From Cinnamomum chago (taxonomy: Eukaryota; Streptophyta; Magnoliopsida; Laurales; Lauraceae), in contig CP142451.1 of assembly GCA_038049695.1 (NCBI GenBank), positions 125,523,501-125,587,500 on the forward strand: a stretch of DNA of 64,000 nt. The letters are read 5' to 3'. A program made the position numbers and the translations under genes. This document shows positions 11,811-28,800 of the stretch, piece by piece. The notes under the pieces were generated by a model. The model made no database searches, had not been told where the DNA came from, and saw nothing but the letters and a program-made list of their open reading frames with translations. The stretch's first letter is position 1. Every line of letters begins with the position of its first letter.

Positions 11811-14250
11811 TCAATATTCATTTTCCGGTATTCTCAGCTTCTCCAAATGGTAGGTGCTTTCTGCCATGGATTACCTCCCATCTCTTTACTTATCCATTAA
11901 GTGTTAATTAAACTGAGAAACATAGCATATGACTTCTCTTTTGCGTCGGAGTACTTATAACAAAAAAAGTTAATTTGTTAAGCAAGTTAGGCATGGAATT
12001 ATATACCTTGAACTATCTTTTCCATAGTAAGGATAAGGATTTGTTATTTTAATAAAGCATCAGGCCTACTGGTGCCTATTAATCACCTCTCTCTGGTCCA
12101 TGCACTCGTTTTTGTGGGGGTGCCACCAGTTCCTTCTGATAAGACCGCTTGGAGTGCTTCTCATTGCAGAAGCACAGTTACAAATGAACTGTGACACCAC
12201 ATTAGTGGAGGTGCCGGTACATCTCTCTGGCATTTTTTCTTTTCAATTAAGCTAGGTTGGACTACTGATCAAGAGTGGTACACTAAAACTTGACGAACCA
12301 GGACACAAGTGTGTGAGTAGCGTGCCTGAGTTCAATCCTGTTGTTGCAGGAATAAAAATGTCTTGCAAGAAATTCGATGAATTGTTCTTAAACTCACGAG
12401 GACTTTTATTTAGAATGTCGATTCTGGATTCTTTGAACAGGATATTTTAAGATTACAAGAGAAGGTGGTTTCTTTCTTCAGAACTTACTCTCACGACGTA
12501 ATCATGACTGTCGAACCCACTCCTCTAGTGGTTTAGACTACAGTTGGGTCTTGCATGTAATCCAGACTCGGTAATTACTACGGCTGATGGGCCCCATGAC
12601 AAATAAAGCAACCACGGGGGGCCCACCATAAACAACAAAATTACAGTAGAGTTGATCATCTAATAATGGAATGACGCTAAGACCACCAACATTCATTGAC
12701 CTAGTTGAGGTGGTCCATCTGCCAAAATGATCTAATCAAGGGGCGCTCATTCCATCTAATTATGTCCGCAAAGTAAGCCTTTATCTGCCAGAGTGATCAT
12801 AAACAAGGTCGGCCCACCTTTTAAATGAAGGGATTTTGCTGGGTCCTACCCTGCTGTAATCACATTGGGCCACTGCATTTTCATCTCAAGGTAAAATTGA
12901 CTCTCTGAGGAAGCCATTTCCGATTCTTATGATGTTTTGCCAGAAGTTTTTACCATAAAAGATCTTGAATAAAGAAGCACTTATAGTTGAATGCAATCGA
13001 GAGTTCCTGATAATTGAATATATTAAGATTTTATCCTGAAACCAATTTTAAAGAAACGGGAAAATGCCCAAGCCTGTGGGCCACTGTTTCTTGCAACCAA
13101 CATCAAAAATCATTTTTCACATGGATGGTATGATGTTTTGATGATTCTTTATTGACTGCAAGTTTGTATTTATAATTGCCTTCGTTGCTAGCAGTATTAA
13201 AGAAACGTATTTAGAGTCTTTGATTTATTAACATTTAACTATAAATAAAAACTTGGATATATGGATTTCCATGGTAATGTGCCTTCTTGTTACCTAAAAT
13301 CAAGAGAGTAAGGGCCTATTTGGCATCATTATGAGAATGTTTCATTCGGGTGGGTGGCATTTATAAATGTGCAGAAAGAGAAAATGCTTATCAAATAAGT
13401 TTTTCTTCATTGATACTAATACATTTCTAAAAAGAATACAAAAGTCAACTTCCTCAAACACATTTTACCCGGTCCTTCTCTTTGAAGAAAGTAAGATTGG
13501 AAATGCATTTGAATGAAAATGAGCATCTAGATTCTAGATATCATCAGCTTTATTTATCATCTGAAACATGTGCATCTCCATGGAAATGGAAATAACCAAA
13601 TGTAACCTTCATTACTTCCAGTGCCATGATTATAGGTTTACATTTTTTTATTCTCTAGGAAGTAAAATATGATGATGAATGCTTATAAAAAGTGGTCCTT
13701 ATACACTAACTTTATACATTTTTACTTAGTAAAACTAACTTCATACATTTTTACTTAGTAAAACATGTTACATGTCATGAAGATGAACTTACATTTCATA
13801 TGAATATGGGCCCTTGGATTGTACTTGCATATTTAGCTCATGTATCATCACAAGCACCGTTTTCTTGATCTACAAATATTTGATACTTTAAATTTTATGA
13901 TTATAGGGTGGAGGGAAAACATTTGCAAATCAACCAAGATTAGACATCTCAAAGCATCAAAACCATAAGTCCCAACATAAAAGCATCTGGCTCAAATAAC
14001 TTAACAATAAATCGCTAGGCCATGTGCTTCATATGATATTAATATATATGCTTAAAGCCTTCAAAAATAAAATGTAAGTTCGACCCATACACATTATCGT
14101 GCAGATGTCCCAACTAGTAGTAGTAGTTCATGAAATCTTGGTACAACCCAAATGAAAATTCTATCCTAAGAAGACAAAACACAGTTACAAACATCATCTG
14201 CATGGCAAGCCCAAGATTTAATACCATTGTCCATGTCACGAACTATTTCA
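11811..14250. other. Intergenic region between converging RCC1 and 14-3-3 genes
   Basis: Holds the 3' UTRs of both genes and AT-rich sequence. I see no gene. A short tandem duplication is at 13706-13765. GAGTTCAATCCTG at about 12330 resembles a pol III B box, but no clear A box was found. Confidence 0.45.
13706..13765. repeat. 30-bp tandem duplication
   Basis: Two adjacent copies of a unit running CTAACTT(T/C)ATACATTTTTAC then TTAGTAAAA; they differ at one base. Confidence 0.8.
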
Positions 14251-17831
<3,581 letters not shown>

Positions 17832-17849
17832 TATTGTACTGTTTCTTTT

Positions 17850-18098
17850 CTGCAGATCAGAGAAGACGAAAAAGGTAAATCGCTAGAATGAAACATCAAG
17901 ATCTAAACAGATCGCGATTTCAACAAACGAAACAAAAAATAGGCGATTTCAAGACCTAGATCCAGAAGAGATTGAGAAAGAAAACCTAATCGATTTCTTC
18001 GAATTCGTCGTGATGGATATGAATTCAAGCAGATACACTAGATTTCTGTGTAAATCAAGAAGAAGAAGAAGAAGAAGAAGAAGATATTATTTGCATAC
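17850..18098 (-). other. Probable 5' UTR intron of the 14-3-3 gene
   Basis: Reading the minus strand, GAAAG|GTATGC at 18099/18098 is a good donor and CTGCAG|AAAAG ending at 17850 a good acceptor, 18 bases before the ATG. Leader introns are common in plant 14-3-3 genes. The intron contains a (CTT/AAG)n run at 18059-18083. Inferred; transcript data would decide. Confidence 0.5.
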
Positions 18099-18492
18099 CT
18101 TTCGCTCTCTGTAGTTGGTGTGAAAGAGAAATGCTCTCAAAAGACAAACCCTTCTCTTTCTCTCTCTTTCTCTCTTTTTCAGGAGGCGGAGATGAAAAAC
18201 GGAAAGAGAACGGAAATGAGGTGTCGAACGGACCCTTCAAATTCTGGACCACATTCAGTCAAGCTTCCAATTGGAGAAGGACGCGTGTATGAAGATTGGA
18301 GCTTTTTGCGGAATCATAGCGATGACCTGCCACGTGGAAGTTTGACCGTGGAAGGACGACCTAGGGATTTAACTGTTCTGGTTAGAGACGAATGTAATGT
18401 TTCCTTGAACGGATATCGGACCAACGGGTTTGATTGGCTCATCTTAGTGGGCCCGTTTGCTTGGGACCATTATATGATTCCTCCTTGCATGG

Positions 18493-19004
18493 AATGAGAA
18501 TAGGGTTGTACATAGATCGGATTGGTGCGGATTAGGTCAAATTCGTCACCAATCCATTAGCTATAGATTGATGAATTTGGAATCCGTTATCAATCCATGA
18601 TTGTTAAAAATCAATCTGATCGGACCGGATCGATTTAATCCGTTGAATCTAATATTAAAGAAAATTTGAAAAGCATCCTCTCAAGAGGATTTGTATAGGG
18701 TCTCATTTGTTATACTTATATATAAAAGTGAATTACATTTTGTCCCTTGAAGCCTTTTCTTCTTTTATATTTAGACCTCTTAACTTTTAACTTATATTTA
18801 GACCCTTTAACTTTTATTTATTTATATTTAATGTCAACGAATTGGATCCGCTGATTGAGGGTGAAATCCGTCACCGATCTGTTACTAACGGATTCCAAGA
18901 TTTTCAATCCATCACCAACCCGTTTACCTTCGGTTCAATTAAAAATCCACTGATTGGATCGATTTTTTGGATCAGCATATTTTTTGTGCAACCCTAAATG
19001 CGAA
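18493..19004. mobile_element. hAT-type MITE with 8-bp target duplication
   Basis: The element runs 18501-18996. It starts TAGGGTTGTAC and ends GTGCAACCCTA, near-perfect inverted termini. Flanking 8-mers are AATGAGAA (18493-18500) and AATGCGAA (18997-19004), one mismatch. 8-bp duplications and TAGGG-type ends are hAT superfamily features. The interior is filled with degenerate GATCGGAT-type words and has no transposase, so it is non-autonomous. Confidence 0.75.
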
Positions 19005-21201
19005 GGTGACATCTTCACAATAATCTTTTTTGGAGAAATTACCATATGGAGATTCTTATTAATTTTTTAATTGGCTTAGAGCTCCAGCCCTCGCAGATGA
19101 GGTGAGGGAAGGAGGCATGTCCCGGTTCGGGTTCAAACCTAGGCAAGTAGGTAAGAACCGACACCTCCTGCCACTAAAGGAGAAGACTTGTTCTTAAAAA
19201 TAATGTTATGTTATTTTCATATTTGGTGGTGCTCTAGAGATATTATTTGGAAAATCTGGCAAAAGAAGATAAATTGGTTTTTTTAAGTGACTAAAAATAA
19301 CATGTAGATACAAAATACTGTTAATTCTTTTCTTCTTTTTTTTTCACTTTTTGTTAGAATATTATCATGATTTTCTTATAATTTATAGTTTTGACTATAG
19401 TTTGAAAGGTTGTAATTGTAATATTAACCACTTGTCTTATTAATTTTAAATAATAATGCTGAAATTGTGACTCGAACGTAATTGTTTTACTTCTTTTTCT
19501 TATTATTGTTATTAACTTCTTTATTCTTATTCTTATTGTTATTACTTCTTGCATTATCTTGTAGGTTAAGTTGCACCTCAAAATATATTATTTTAAAATG
19601 TTGTTTCCGTTGACTGTGGATTAATTTTTGGCTCACATTTGAAAGGGTCCTGAATTCGATAACTTGTAGAGTGCATACGAATCGAAGGATATAAATCTGG
19701 ATTTGAATTCGATTGTCTTCCCCATAAAGAAATAGGTTAGGCACCAATTGTATAGACAACGAGATGAGTAGCTTAATCTACATACTTGAGAGTTAGTGGG
19801 GTGGCATAAGACATGAATTTGTTCCCCATATCTCGTGTTCGAAATCTGCCCTAAATATGCTTCATTTTCGGTTGTATGGATTTAGCAGGTGCTATAGGAG
19901 GAATTAATCCAATTGGGTCAAAGTATCGGAGATATCCACATCATTAAAAGAAATTCTATATACACCCAATTTTCTGTAATATTGCACGATTACAATATCG
20001 GGCAAACTCATCAACCTAAGACATTTATGCAACTGAATTCAATCTCTATCGAAGATCATGAGCTTTTTGACACAGTTTGGTCGTCTTAAGGTTGAGCCCT
20101 GATCCACTGTCGTTGCCACTACATGAGAACCGTGTTAGTGTAACACATGTTGGAAACTCTTATTGCGGGATCCGCATTGAGATAATATGGACCGTTCAAG
20201 ATGTGTTTCATCCCCTCTAGTGATATACCCTTATATTTCACTTTAATAAGAAGATGCCCCGCCATAAGATTAAACACAAAATTGAAAACATAACAAGAAT
20301 CACATTTTTATCATGTGTTCAATTAGACGAAAGGATCCACTCCTATTACACTGAAATTTAAAGATACAAACCGATATGTGATGGGATTTAATACAAACGC
20401 GGTTCGTATTATCATTAGTAAGCCCCACGGTGGAATACCCAGCATGTGTTATTCTGTGTCATATTATCATCAGTGAGCCCCATGGTGGAGTAGCCAGCAT
20501 GTGTTATTCTGCCATAGGTCCAGTGGGGGATCCGGACTCTCCCTAAAAGTCCATATTTATGAAAAACTTAAAAAAAAAAAAAAAAAAAAAAAGAAGGTCG
20601 GCCTTCTGAAAAAAAAAATCACTAATATGAACACTAATACGGACATCATAAAGCTGCTATCAGAATCCGAATTGTTTTACATGAGGCTGAATTTGAAAGC
20701 CTGTGTAAGTACTTTTCTGCTTAAATGATTTATTTAAAAAAAAGGTAAAAAATAACAGAATTTTTTTTTTTTTTGTTATTTTCCAAACATTTGTCCCAAT
20801 GAGTACTTGATCGAAGAAATATGAAAATTTTATTAGTTTTTTAAAATACTCAAAATTCTCTTATACTTTTTTTTAAAATAAAACAATTTCTGTACCTTCT
20901 TTGAAAATTTCCCAGATTTTAATGGCCACATACTTCTCCCTAGATTTTCATGTCTGCTCCCTTCATAAGCAAAAGACACAAGGCCCTTTCCTTGTAGTGC
21001 TAACCATCACACTCGTTTACCAACTGACCACAATTACACACCACCTTTGAGTGTGACCCAGTTTCAAACCATGCATAACCACGGAGACCCACCTCTTGAC
21101 ATGAGTAACAATCCCATTCTAACACATTACACACAGACACATCTCCCTTGATAGTTGATATCATCACAATCCCATCAATTCATCCAAACCAACCTCACAC
21201 A
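19005..21201. other. Intergenic region between 14-3-3 and AWPM-19 loci
   Basis: AT-rich and without a supported gene. A possible tRNA-like phrase GGGTTCAAACCTAGG is at about 19129, and a 55-bp tandem duplication is at 20407-20511. Homopolymer A and T runs lie near 20571-20592 and 20761-20774. The AWPM-19 promoter should be in the last few hundred bases. Confidence 0.4.
20407..20511. repeat. 55-bp tandem duplication
   Basis: Two copies of a unit with TATTATCAT, AGCCCCA(C/T)GGTGGA and CCAGCATGTGTTATTCTG, diverged at several bases. Confidence 0.75.
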
Positions 21202-22787
21202 ATGGCCTTTGGAACAGCTGGCAAGCGGGCTGACCGCTGACTTCGTCATGTACGTGATTGTCCTTGGACTTGCTGGATGGTCCCTTGACAAGTACATCAA
21301 CGTCCAAAATCACCCACGTAAGTTCATCTCAGCCGCTCGTTTTGGTGGGCCTATAATGTCTTCATGTGGTTCTCACTGCTTAGCTGTTTCATTCGCTCAG
21401 GTGCAGATCAGTCCAGTCCTCTTCTCCGCGTTGGTAGCTGGGATACAGCTTTCAAAATATCACACCACCGGATAACACGACACGAATCCACACAACATTA
21501 ACGGGTTCAGATGAGCTCTTAATAGATTCAGATTGTGAATGATTCAAATTCATTTACATGTTAAGTTAATAGGTCGTATACAAATTAAACCAATAACCCG
21601 TTAAAAATTTTCTGGTCCCTAAGTGTAGCTAGAATTAATTTATATTCGTAAAGAAGAAATTGAAATTTATTATTTTATAATAGAATTTTAGGTGGGATCC
21701 ACTCAAGATCCTCACTTACAGTTTCGCATGACTTAGAAATTTTTCTCCTTAGATATTTTTGTATGGTTTTTTTTTTAATGATTTAATTACTTAATGGATT
21801 AATTGGTTGGCTCATGTAATCCATTAAATTAACAAGTCATGTTCGGATTAGATTTTTTGACCCGTTAAGTTAACGAATCGTATACGAGATGAAGTGAATG
21901 TAACACAAATTCGTGAACCCATAACTCAAATTCGTGACTCGACACGATTAATAGCCCTAGCCAGGACGACCATCGCATGTTCTGTGATTATTGGGCTCCT
22001 TCATCTACGTGCATGGAGAAGCAGTGGCTTGGCTGGTGCAGCTTCTATTGCATTGGTGTCCTGGGCTGTGACAGCTCTTACATTCGGGTATGTTTCTGGA
22101 GCCCGTTTGGACGTACTAAATTGCAATCAATTGTAATCTGAAACTGGGGAAGTGGAGAATTTGGAAATTAAACAATGCAGTGGGGATGTTTGTTAGTTGA
22201 TCATCCCATTTGACATTTGTTTCATTGAAGGGGTTTGTTTCTTCCTATAAGAAAAGGGAAAATAGGATCACTAGTCTGTCTTAGAAGATTGATTCTCTTC
22301 TCCATTAAAGAGATCATGATCTGAAGTTCAACCAAACACTCATTCTTTTTGTTTGTTCTTTTAATATTTGGTCGTGGTTTTTGATGTGGTTTTTGCAGGG
22401 TTGCCTGCAAGCAGATCCGGATAGGAAACAGAGGAAGACGTTTGGTACGTACAAACTCATATTGCCTTCAAATCTGATTGTGATTTGGGGTCCTCTGATC
22501 AGATCATTGTTTAGATAAATGAAATGAGATCCACAAGGAAATTCTGGGAATTCTCTCTCTCTGAAGTGAAAATGGTTTTTTTTTTTTTTTTTTTTTTTAA
22601 TGTATTGTGGTTTTGGATGCAGAGAACGTTGGAGGCATTTATCATAATATTGGCAATCACAGAGCTAATCTATCTGGTGGTGTTACATGCTGGCTTTGTG
22701 AATAGCAGATATGGCCCTAGCTACAGGAGCCACAAATATGTGGGGTTGGCTCATCCACCTCAGAAAACGACTACTCCAGCAGCCTGA
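21202..22787 (+). pseudogene. AWPM-19-like (PM19L) plasma-membrane protein locus, probably broken
   Basis: Recognisable exons: 21202-21317, a second exon beginning at 21401 and ending at 22087, 22399-22444, 22623-22787 (TGA). Family hallmarks are FVMYVIVLGLAGWSLDKYIN (helix 1), LHLRAWRSS, WAVTALTFG, ACKQIRIGNRG, LEAFIIILAITELIYLVVLH and SRYGPSYR. AWPM-19/PM19L proteins are four-helix membrane proteins linked to ABA, dormancy and freezing tolerance. Problems: the ATG at 21202 reads only MAFGTAGKRADR before a stop, while helix 1 is in another frame. The exon 1 donor phase also does not match the exon 2 frame that encodes VLFSALVAG. About 500 bases unlike the family sit in exon 2 between that segment and ACSVIIGLLH. 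The downstream half is intact. An altered but expressed allele, or splicing out of the insert, cannot be excluded. Confidence 0.7.
21443..21968. mobile_element. Insertion inside AWPM-19 exon 2
   Basis: Sequence with GACACGA(A/T) words, AACGGGTTCAGAT and an end reading GACACGATTAATAGCCCTA splits the conserved protein segment. CGACACGATTAATAGCCCTA-type ends are common in small plant DNA elements, but I cannot find the matching opposite terminus or a target duplication, so borders are approximate. Confidence 0.5.
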
Positions 22788-22872
22788 ATCTTCAATCTTC
22801 CTTGGTGATGCATTAAAACTACAGTGTCCCAAATCCTATACCCACTAAGAAAGAGAGATGAAACTTTGTTTT

Positions 22873-25800
22873 CTACTTTGCTTCCTCTTCTTCTGATGCA
22901 GTGTTGACTGCAATTTCAATGCATGTGTATTGTTGTTGCTCTTCGTCTCTTGAGCTTTGTACAAATGCAAATTCAGAAACCAAGGCCAGATGGTCGCTTC
23001 CACATTTCTGGTAGAGTTACGAAAGACAAAACAGGTTAAACATCAGATATAGGTAGAGTAGATAAGGCCTAGCCAAGTTCATTCCCTCCATTAAACCATG
23101 AAAGTTCTGAAATTGGGTTTCAAATCATGGTTTTTTATGAACTTAAAAAGGCTTTTCAGAGTGCTTGAGGTCACCTTTGGTAAAAGGTGAGGAATCCATA
23201 AATTTGAGGATTTCTAGCCGCCCTTGAAACCGGGGGTCTCCTCAATGAGGATTTGTATAGCTGAGGAATCTACCAAGTCTCTTCACATTTGAAGATTTTA
23301 TATCCTCTCCCTTTCGGCTGAGGATTTGCACCTCCTATGGTAGGATTTATAATTGCCAAACCAAGGGATTGTGAATTTTTTTCATATAGGGTCCTAGTGC
23401 AGTCTCTGATTATTCCCCCCTTTTTCTTTATTTATTTATTTTGAAGCATTTGGAATTATAACTTGTTTATACCTTGCTTGGGAGGCCACCAGTGCCCCTT
23501 AAAATGCCAACAGGGAGTGTGTCAAGAACCTTTGTTGGGGTAAGGCCATCAGTACACCTAAAAGTGAAAAATGGCTCAAATGCCACACAGACGCAGCAAA
23601 ATTATTTCCCAAAGAAGGGATGCTTACCAAAGGTAGTCAACAGTTCCTAGGAATTTTGAGTGGTAGGTTGTGGCTAGTGGTTCGCCACGGCTATCCCTAG
23701 TCCTTGAATTACCCTGGCCAGAGGAAGAAAAGCCAATTCCTTATACAGCACCCCACAACTCATTTAAGTTTCTTACCTCACATGAGAGAATGAGGGCAAA
23801 AAAAAAAGGCAAATTCAGTAACCTTCAAAGTGGGATAGGAACTTTTCAGCTTAAGAGGATGCTTGAGCTTGGTGTATTTTGAATTGCCAGTTGCATTGAT
23901 CAGCTCTTCATCAGTCCAGCAGTACCTAACAAATCTGGAAGAGGCCTAAAATTATAAGAGAAATGGAGATGCCATTGAGTTGATTAAAAAATTTTGAAGT
24001 AACAAAGCAAGCACTAGCAGAAAGAGCATACTTGTCCTTAAAAGGAAATGGCTTCCTCATCAGCCTTGTCATGCCAAGAAATTGAGCAGGCTGGCAACGA
24101 TTTTGTCCAGATAACTGTCTTTTGTCGTGCATTGTGAGATTAAGCTGCACATGACAATATTATCAAGGAGGGAGAGAGAGAGAGACTCTTATGATAGTGC
24201 TATCATGAGCTAAATGCCCAAGAAATGATTAGCTTGTAATTTTTATTCAGAAGGAAGTTAAGTGAAATAAGATCCTCCTAGTTGTTTATATGGAGGGGAG
24301 GTGCTCACCACTGAGCTAGTAGTGGATTGGTGTATAACTGTATAAAAATTAACATACATTTAACAACTAAATAAACCATTTACCTCTGAAGATGACAGAA
24401 ACTTGTAAATTGCACTCTGTAGAGTAGGAAAAGAAAGCCAACCTATTAAGTTAAAAATGGGTGAAATAGCATTGCTCCAAGCAATTATATAATATTAATG
24501 GTTGGATTACCTGAGGAGTGCTATTAAAATCACCAGCTAAAACAACAGGGATGCTGCCCCATTTCTCTGAAAGAGCATGTGCCTTTTGTAATAGCAGACG
24601 TATCTGAGAACAGAAAAATGTTATTCAACATTAGAGAATATCAAATTTTAGTTTGATTATCACAAGGAAACAGGTCACACTAACTAAAATTCAAAAGTTC
24701 CTCTAGCTTGACTAGTATTTAGAGGCTGACGATAATGGGAGATCAGTTGGCAGTCCATATTACAGGAAGAAATGTTTTGGGATGAATTGGGATCCAAGAG
24801 GAAAAAATGTTTCTGCCCCTTTAGTTAAGGATTTGTTTTGATCTTTGTTGAATCTTCTTTGGGATTTGAGAGTTCAGAATACAGTTAACTAACATGTTAA
24901 TTAATCAATTGCAATAAACAGGATCACTAGGTTCACCTCTATCCAAGAGGAAGAATGTCTTTGCCCGTTAAGATAAAGATTTGTTTTTATCTTCGTTGAA
25001 TCTTCTTTGGGATTTTTTATACTATCAGAATACGGTTAACCAATTGCAATAAACAGGATCACTAGGTTCACCTCTATCCAAGAGGAAAAAATGTTTTTGC
25101 CCGTTTAGACAAAGATTTGTTTTTATCTTTGTTGAATCTTCTTTGGGATTTTTTATACTGTCATAATACGGTTAACCAATTGCAATAAACAGGATCACTA
25201 GGTTCAACTCTGTACAATGATTGTAATACAATATTTGTTTCTCCAAGAACAAGGCCCTAGACCGGTCTTTTGAGTTCGAAAACCATAGAGAATATTTTCA
25301 ATAATTCCACCTCTGCAAGAGTGTGGGGAATGGTCCTCTGTTGCCTAAAAGGTTGGGGACCATGATCCTTTCCCATGAACCAACATCCATTTGGCTGACA
25401 TCTAATGGTCATAAGACCACAAACGGGTGTGAATCAATGCAATAGAAAGAAACATTGTTCCACCAGAACTCCATTCCAATTTGTATGACCTCAGCAAAGA
25501 ACACGATTGTAAGCATATATTGTACACTAACATCAAAATCAAGGACTGCAAGGTACTTCATACATGGAGATATATAAAACAACATCAAGGACTCCAAGAT
25601 AATATCTATGAAAAAATGGGATAATAGCTTCACAGTCACACTTCTCTAGAACACATCAGTACATGCACCAAATGAGATGTTCAGACACCTAAAATTCACA
25701 ACTGCAGGTTGTCAATATGTTCAGATTAGTGTGCCCGTGTGCAGGTTTTTCAGATTTTTGAATCATCAAAATCTGACAGCATGCACCATCATTAATGTAC

Positions 25801-28800
25801 AACAGGAATGAAAAATTCACCATGACCTCCATTTAAAAACAAAAAGAAAAGGAGTATAGCTTGACCCACCAATTGCAAAATCAAATAATTCTATGATGGA
25901 AATTCGATGACATCAAAGTGAAGTCAAGTTTATCAAGCGTAGTGATTGAACAGCCTGGGCATACAAGACATGATGACAAAGTTGTTTAATTTCCTACTAA
26001 ATTTGCACACAGAATGCTAGTTGGTCAGTTGGTCTGCATTTGTCAACTTGTTCCAAATGCAATTTACATCAGGTGACATGATTCCGTAACTCCAAGTACC
26101 ACATCATCGAATTTGCCTTTGATAGAGCTTTATTGGATAAAATGGAAGTACAGAAAAGGGACAACATTAAAGGTCCACCCAAAAGAAACAGTATTGACTC
26201 TGAAGTAAATCGAAAGCTAATGTATAAAATCATGTCAATAAGATCAAGAAAACCTGCATCGTGAAGATTAAAGTAATGTTTTATCTTCATATGATAACCT
26301 TTACATAGAGCACAAAACCATTCTTAAACACAATATATGCAACATAAAGAAAAAAGTGAGAGATAAACGGGAACTGCTGCCTCTTAATGTGTTAAATGTT
26401 GGAAACATGTGGCATTTCAGACAGAGAGATCTCCCATTTTAAAAGAGCTCATGCAGAAAAGTACAGAGTAAAGATGACTTAAACCGCCCCATTGGACCTC
26501 TAGATGGACTGGCATGAGATAGGAAGCTAAACTGAATTTCATGCATTAAAAAACAGGAAAGAATTTGGAAACAATGTTGAGGGCTGATATGTTGATACGA
26601 ACAAAATGGGCAATGTCGAGGAACTTACTTGACCTAACTTAATATCGCCACGATTTGGGTTAAAAAGCACATGGATATTCCCAACTAGAAGTCTCCTTGA
26701 ATCATCTTTACGCATCTGCCTGTAACAAAACAAATACATTGCAGAAAAAGCATAGACTATGGTTTTCTACCATTTAAGTAGCATTACTGATTACAAGAAG
26801 AAATAATAAAAAAAAATTTGAATGGAACAAAGAAAAAGGTATTAGTGGGTTAAACTAAAGAGCTGTTAAAATTACAGATTCTAACCACAATTTATCTGTT
26901 GGATATGACATTAATAATAAGCACCCTTTTCTGGTTTGTCTGACATTTTTTTTTATCAGTAACCGGTAATTTTATTTTATTTTAAAGAAGAGAAACAGAA
27001 CATTACACAAAAAGCAACAGAAGTGCTAATACAGAATGATATAAGAGGACTATATGTAACACTGCCATCCCAACAAACACATAAAAAAAAGGACCAACTA
27101 CATCCAGATATTGCTACAAAATATATATATATATATTATTGGTAGCTGCTACAATATATCTAGCAGCAAAGATATCGAACATTCGTTAAGTGCAGAGCAG
27201 TAGAAATGGAGGCACATCATCAGAGTGTTGTGACTTCGTTGAATGATACTTGAATTAAAGGGACCTCTAATAAGAAGAAAGTTATATTATGAAGTTGAAT
27301 GTTAAGCATTTAGGGGGAAAATGTCAGTACATGTGGCTGAGCGTGTGCTAAGATGGAAATGTGGAGTAACAGGGTTAAACTTGAAGATGAGTATGTAAGA
27401 GGAAATCTATGAGGGCATCCAAAATAGACAGCCAACTAATGCCGTTTGGGATGTTTGTACATATAAGAACAGAAGGAAAAAAAAAACCATGTAAGAAAAT
27501 TTGAATTGTAACAAGTACAAGAACTAGGAGGGAATCTCTATTTCTCATTTCCTCCACATCCAAAAATAAGGAAACACAAAAAGGCAAGACCAAAAACTAC
27601 ATGCAATTAGCAGGGGTCAATTTGTACATTGCTACCTCAAATACAAAGAGTTGAGCAACATTATCGCGAAGACCAAACTCCCTGAACTCAATGCTCTCTC
27701 CCTCCAATAGCCGAACCCTAAGACAGTGAAGTCACAAATCAAAAGTGCTACCAAATCTACTTTAATGTGCTCAAGAAAAATAGACTGCAAGGGGATAACA
27801 AAATAAAATAAAAATAAAAAGCGTTCCCTCACAGGTTCTCTTTCCACAACATGGCACAACCATCCACAGCCTCTCCAGTGCGCCTCTATATAAGAGAAAG
27901 AGATATTTAATGCTTCCTCAAGACAATGAAACTCATTTTAAGTAAAATGGTTAAAGTGGAATATAGAGAGATGGTAAAAGTGGAAAACAGAGAGGTGAAA
28001 GATGTTACCCAGACACTACAAAATGGGTGGCAAATCCATTTCCAGCCTGTGTTTTGAACCTGGGCTAGACCTAGACCTGTTTAGGTTGGCGGTTAGGTCT
28101 GCTGGTTTGAACTGCGAGAACCTACGTTTTCCCTAATATTATTTCTTATATTCTAGTTTAATTAGAATTTTTAAATAGAAAAGTTCTTTGACCATTTAAT
28201 TACATATCCTTATTTTCACAGCCCGTAAAGAAAAGTTTGGCTAAGCAGGTTGATGGTCTACCAAGGGGAAGGGGTAGGCCGTGGATGGAGGTAGTAATAT
28301 TGGATCTGAAAACGTGCAACTTTTTTGAGAATTTGACTCAGGATAGATCGGAATGAAGGAACAGAATTCATGTAGCCGACCCCAATATAGTTGGGACAAG
28401 GCTTTGATGATGATTCATGGTTCACCGCCCTTGTGCCTCACATGAAAAGACACTACCGGATACCCATACCCTCACCTCACATCACATGAATCAATATGAT
28501 ACCCAAATATGGGATGGTATGACGGGCAGACTATAGATACCACAAGGACACAGATTTTACACACACAAAATTAAGCATCGCATATGATACAATACATTAC
28601 CCATTTTGGAATATCCAGGTATCATACATTCATAAGTTTAAGTTGCCCAATCCTTATCCCACTCTCCCTTGGTATCTCTACCTTCATTGCCCAATTTTCC
28701 ATCCCTGAGGAAGGTTTGCTTTCCTTCAACTCTTCATAATCAACCTCACCCTGATATGGAGATTGCATGCAGCAAGTTTACTAGTACTTTACTTTTTCTA

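Noticed and set aside
18120-18497. 125-aa plus ORF beside the 14-3-3 leader
   Set aside because: Lies over the presumed 14-3-3 5' UTR and promoter on the other strand, low complexity at its start, no recognisable domain.
19070-19200. Possible tRNA or SINE around GGGTTCAAACCTAGG
   Set aside because: B-box-like word present but no A box at proper spacing and no cloverleaf.
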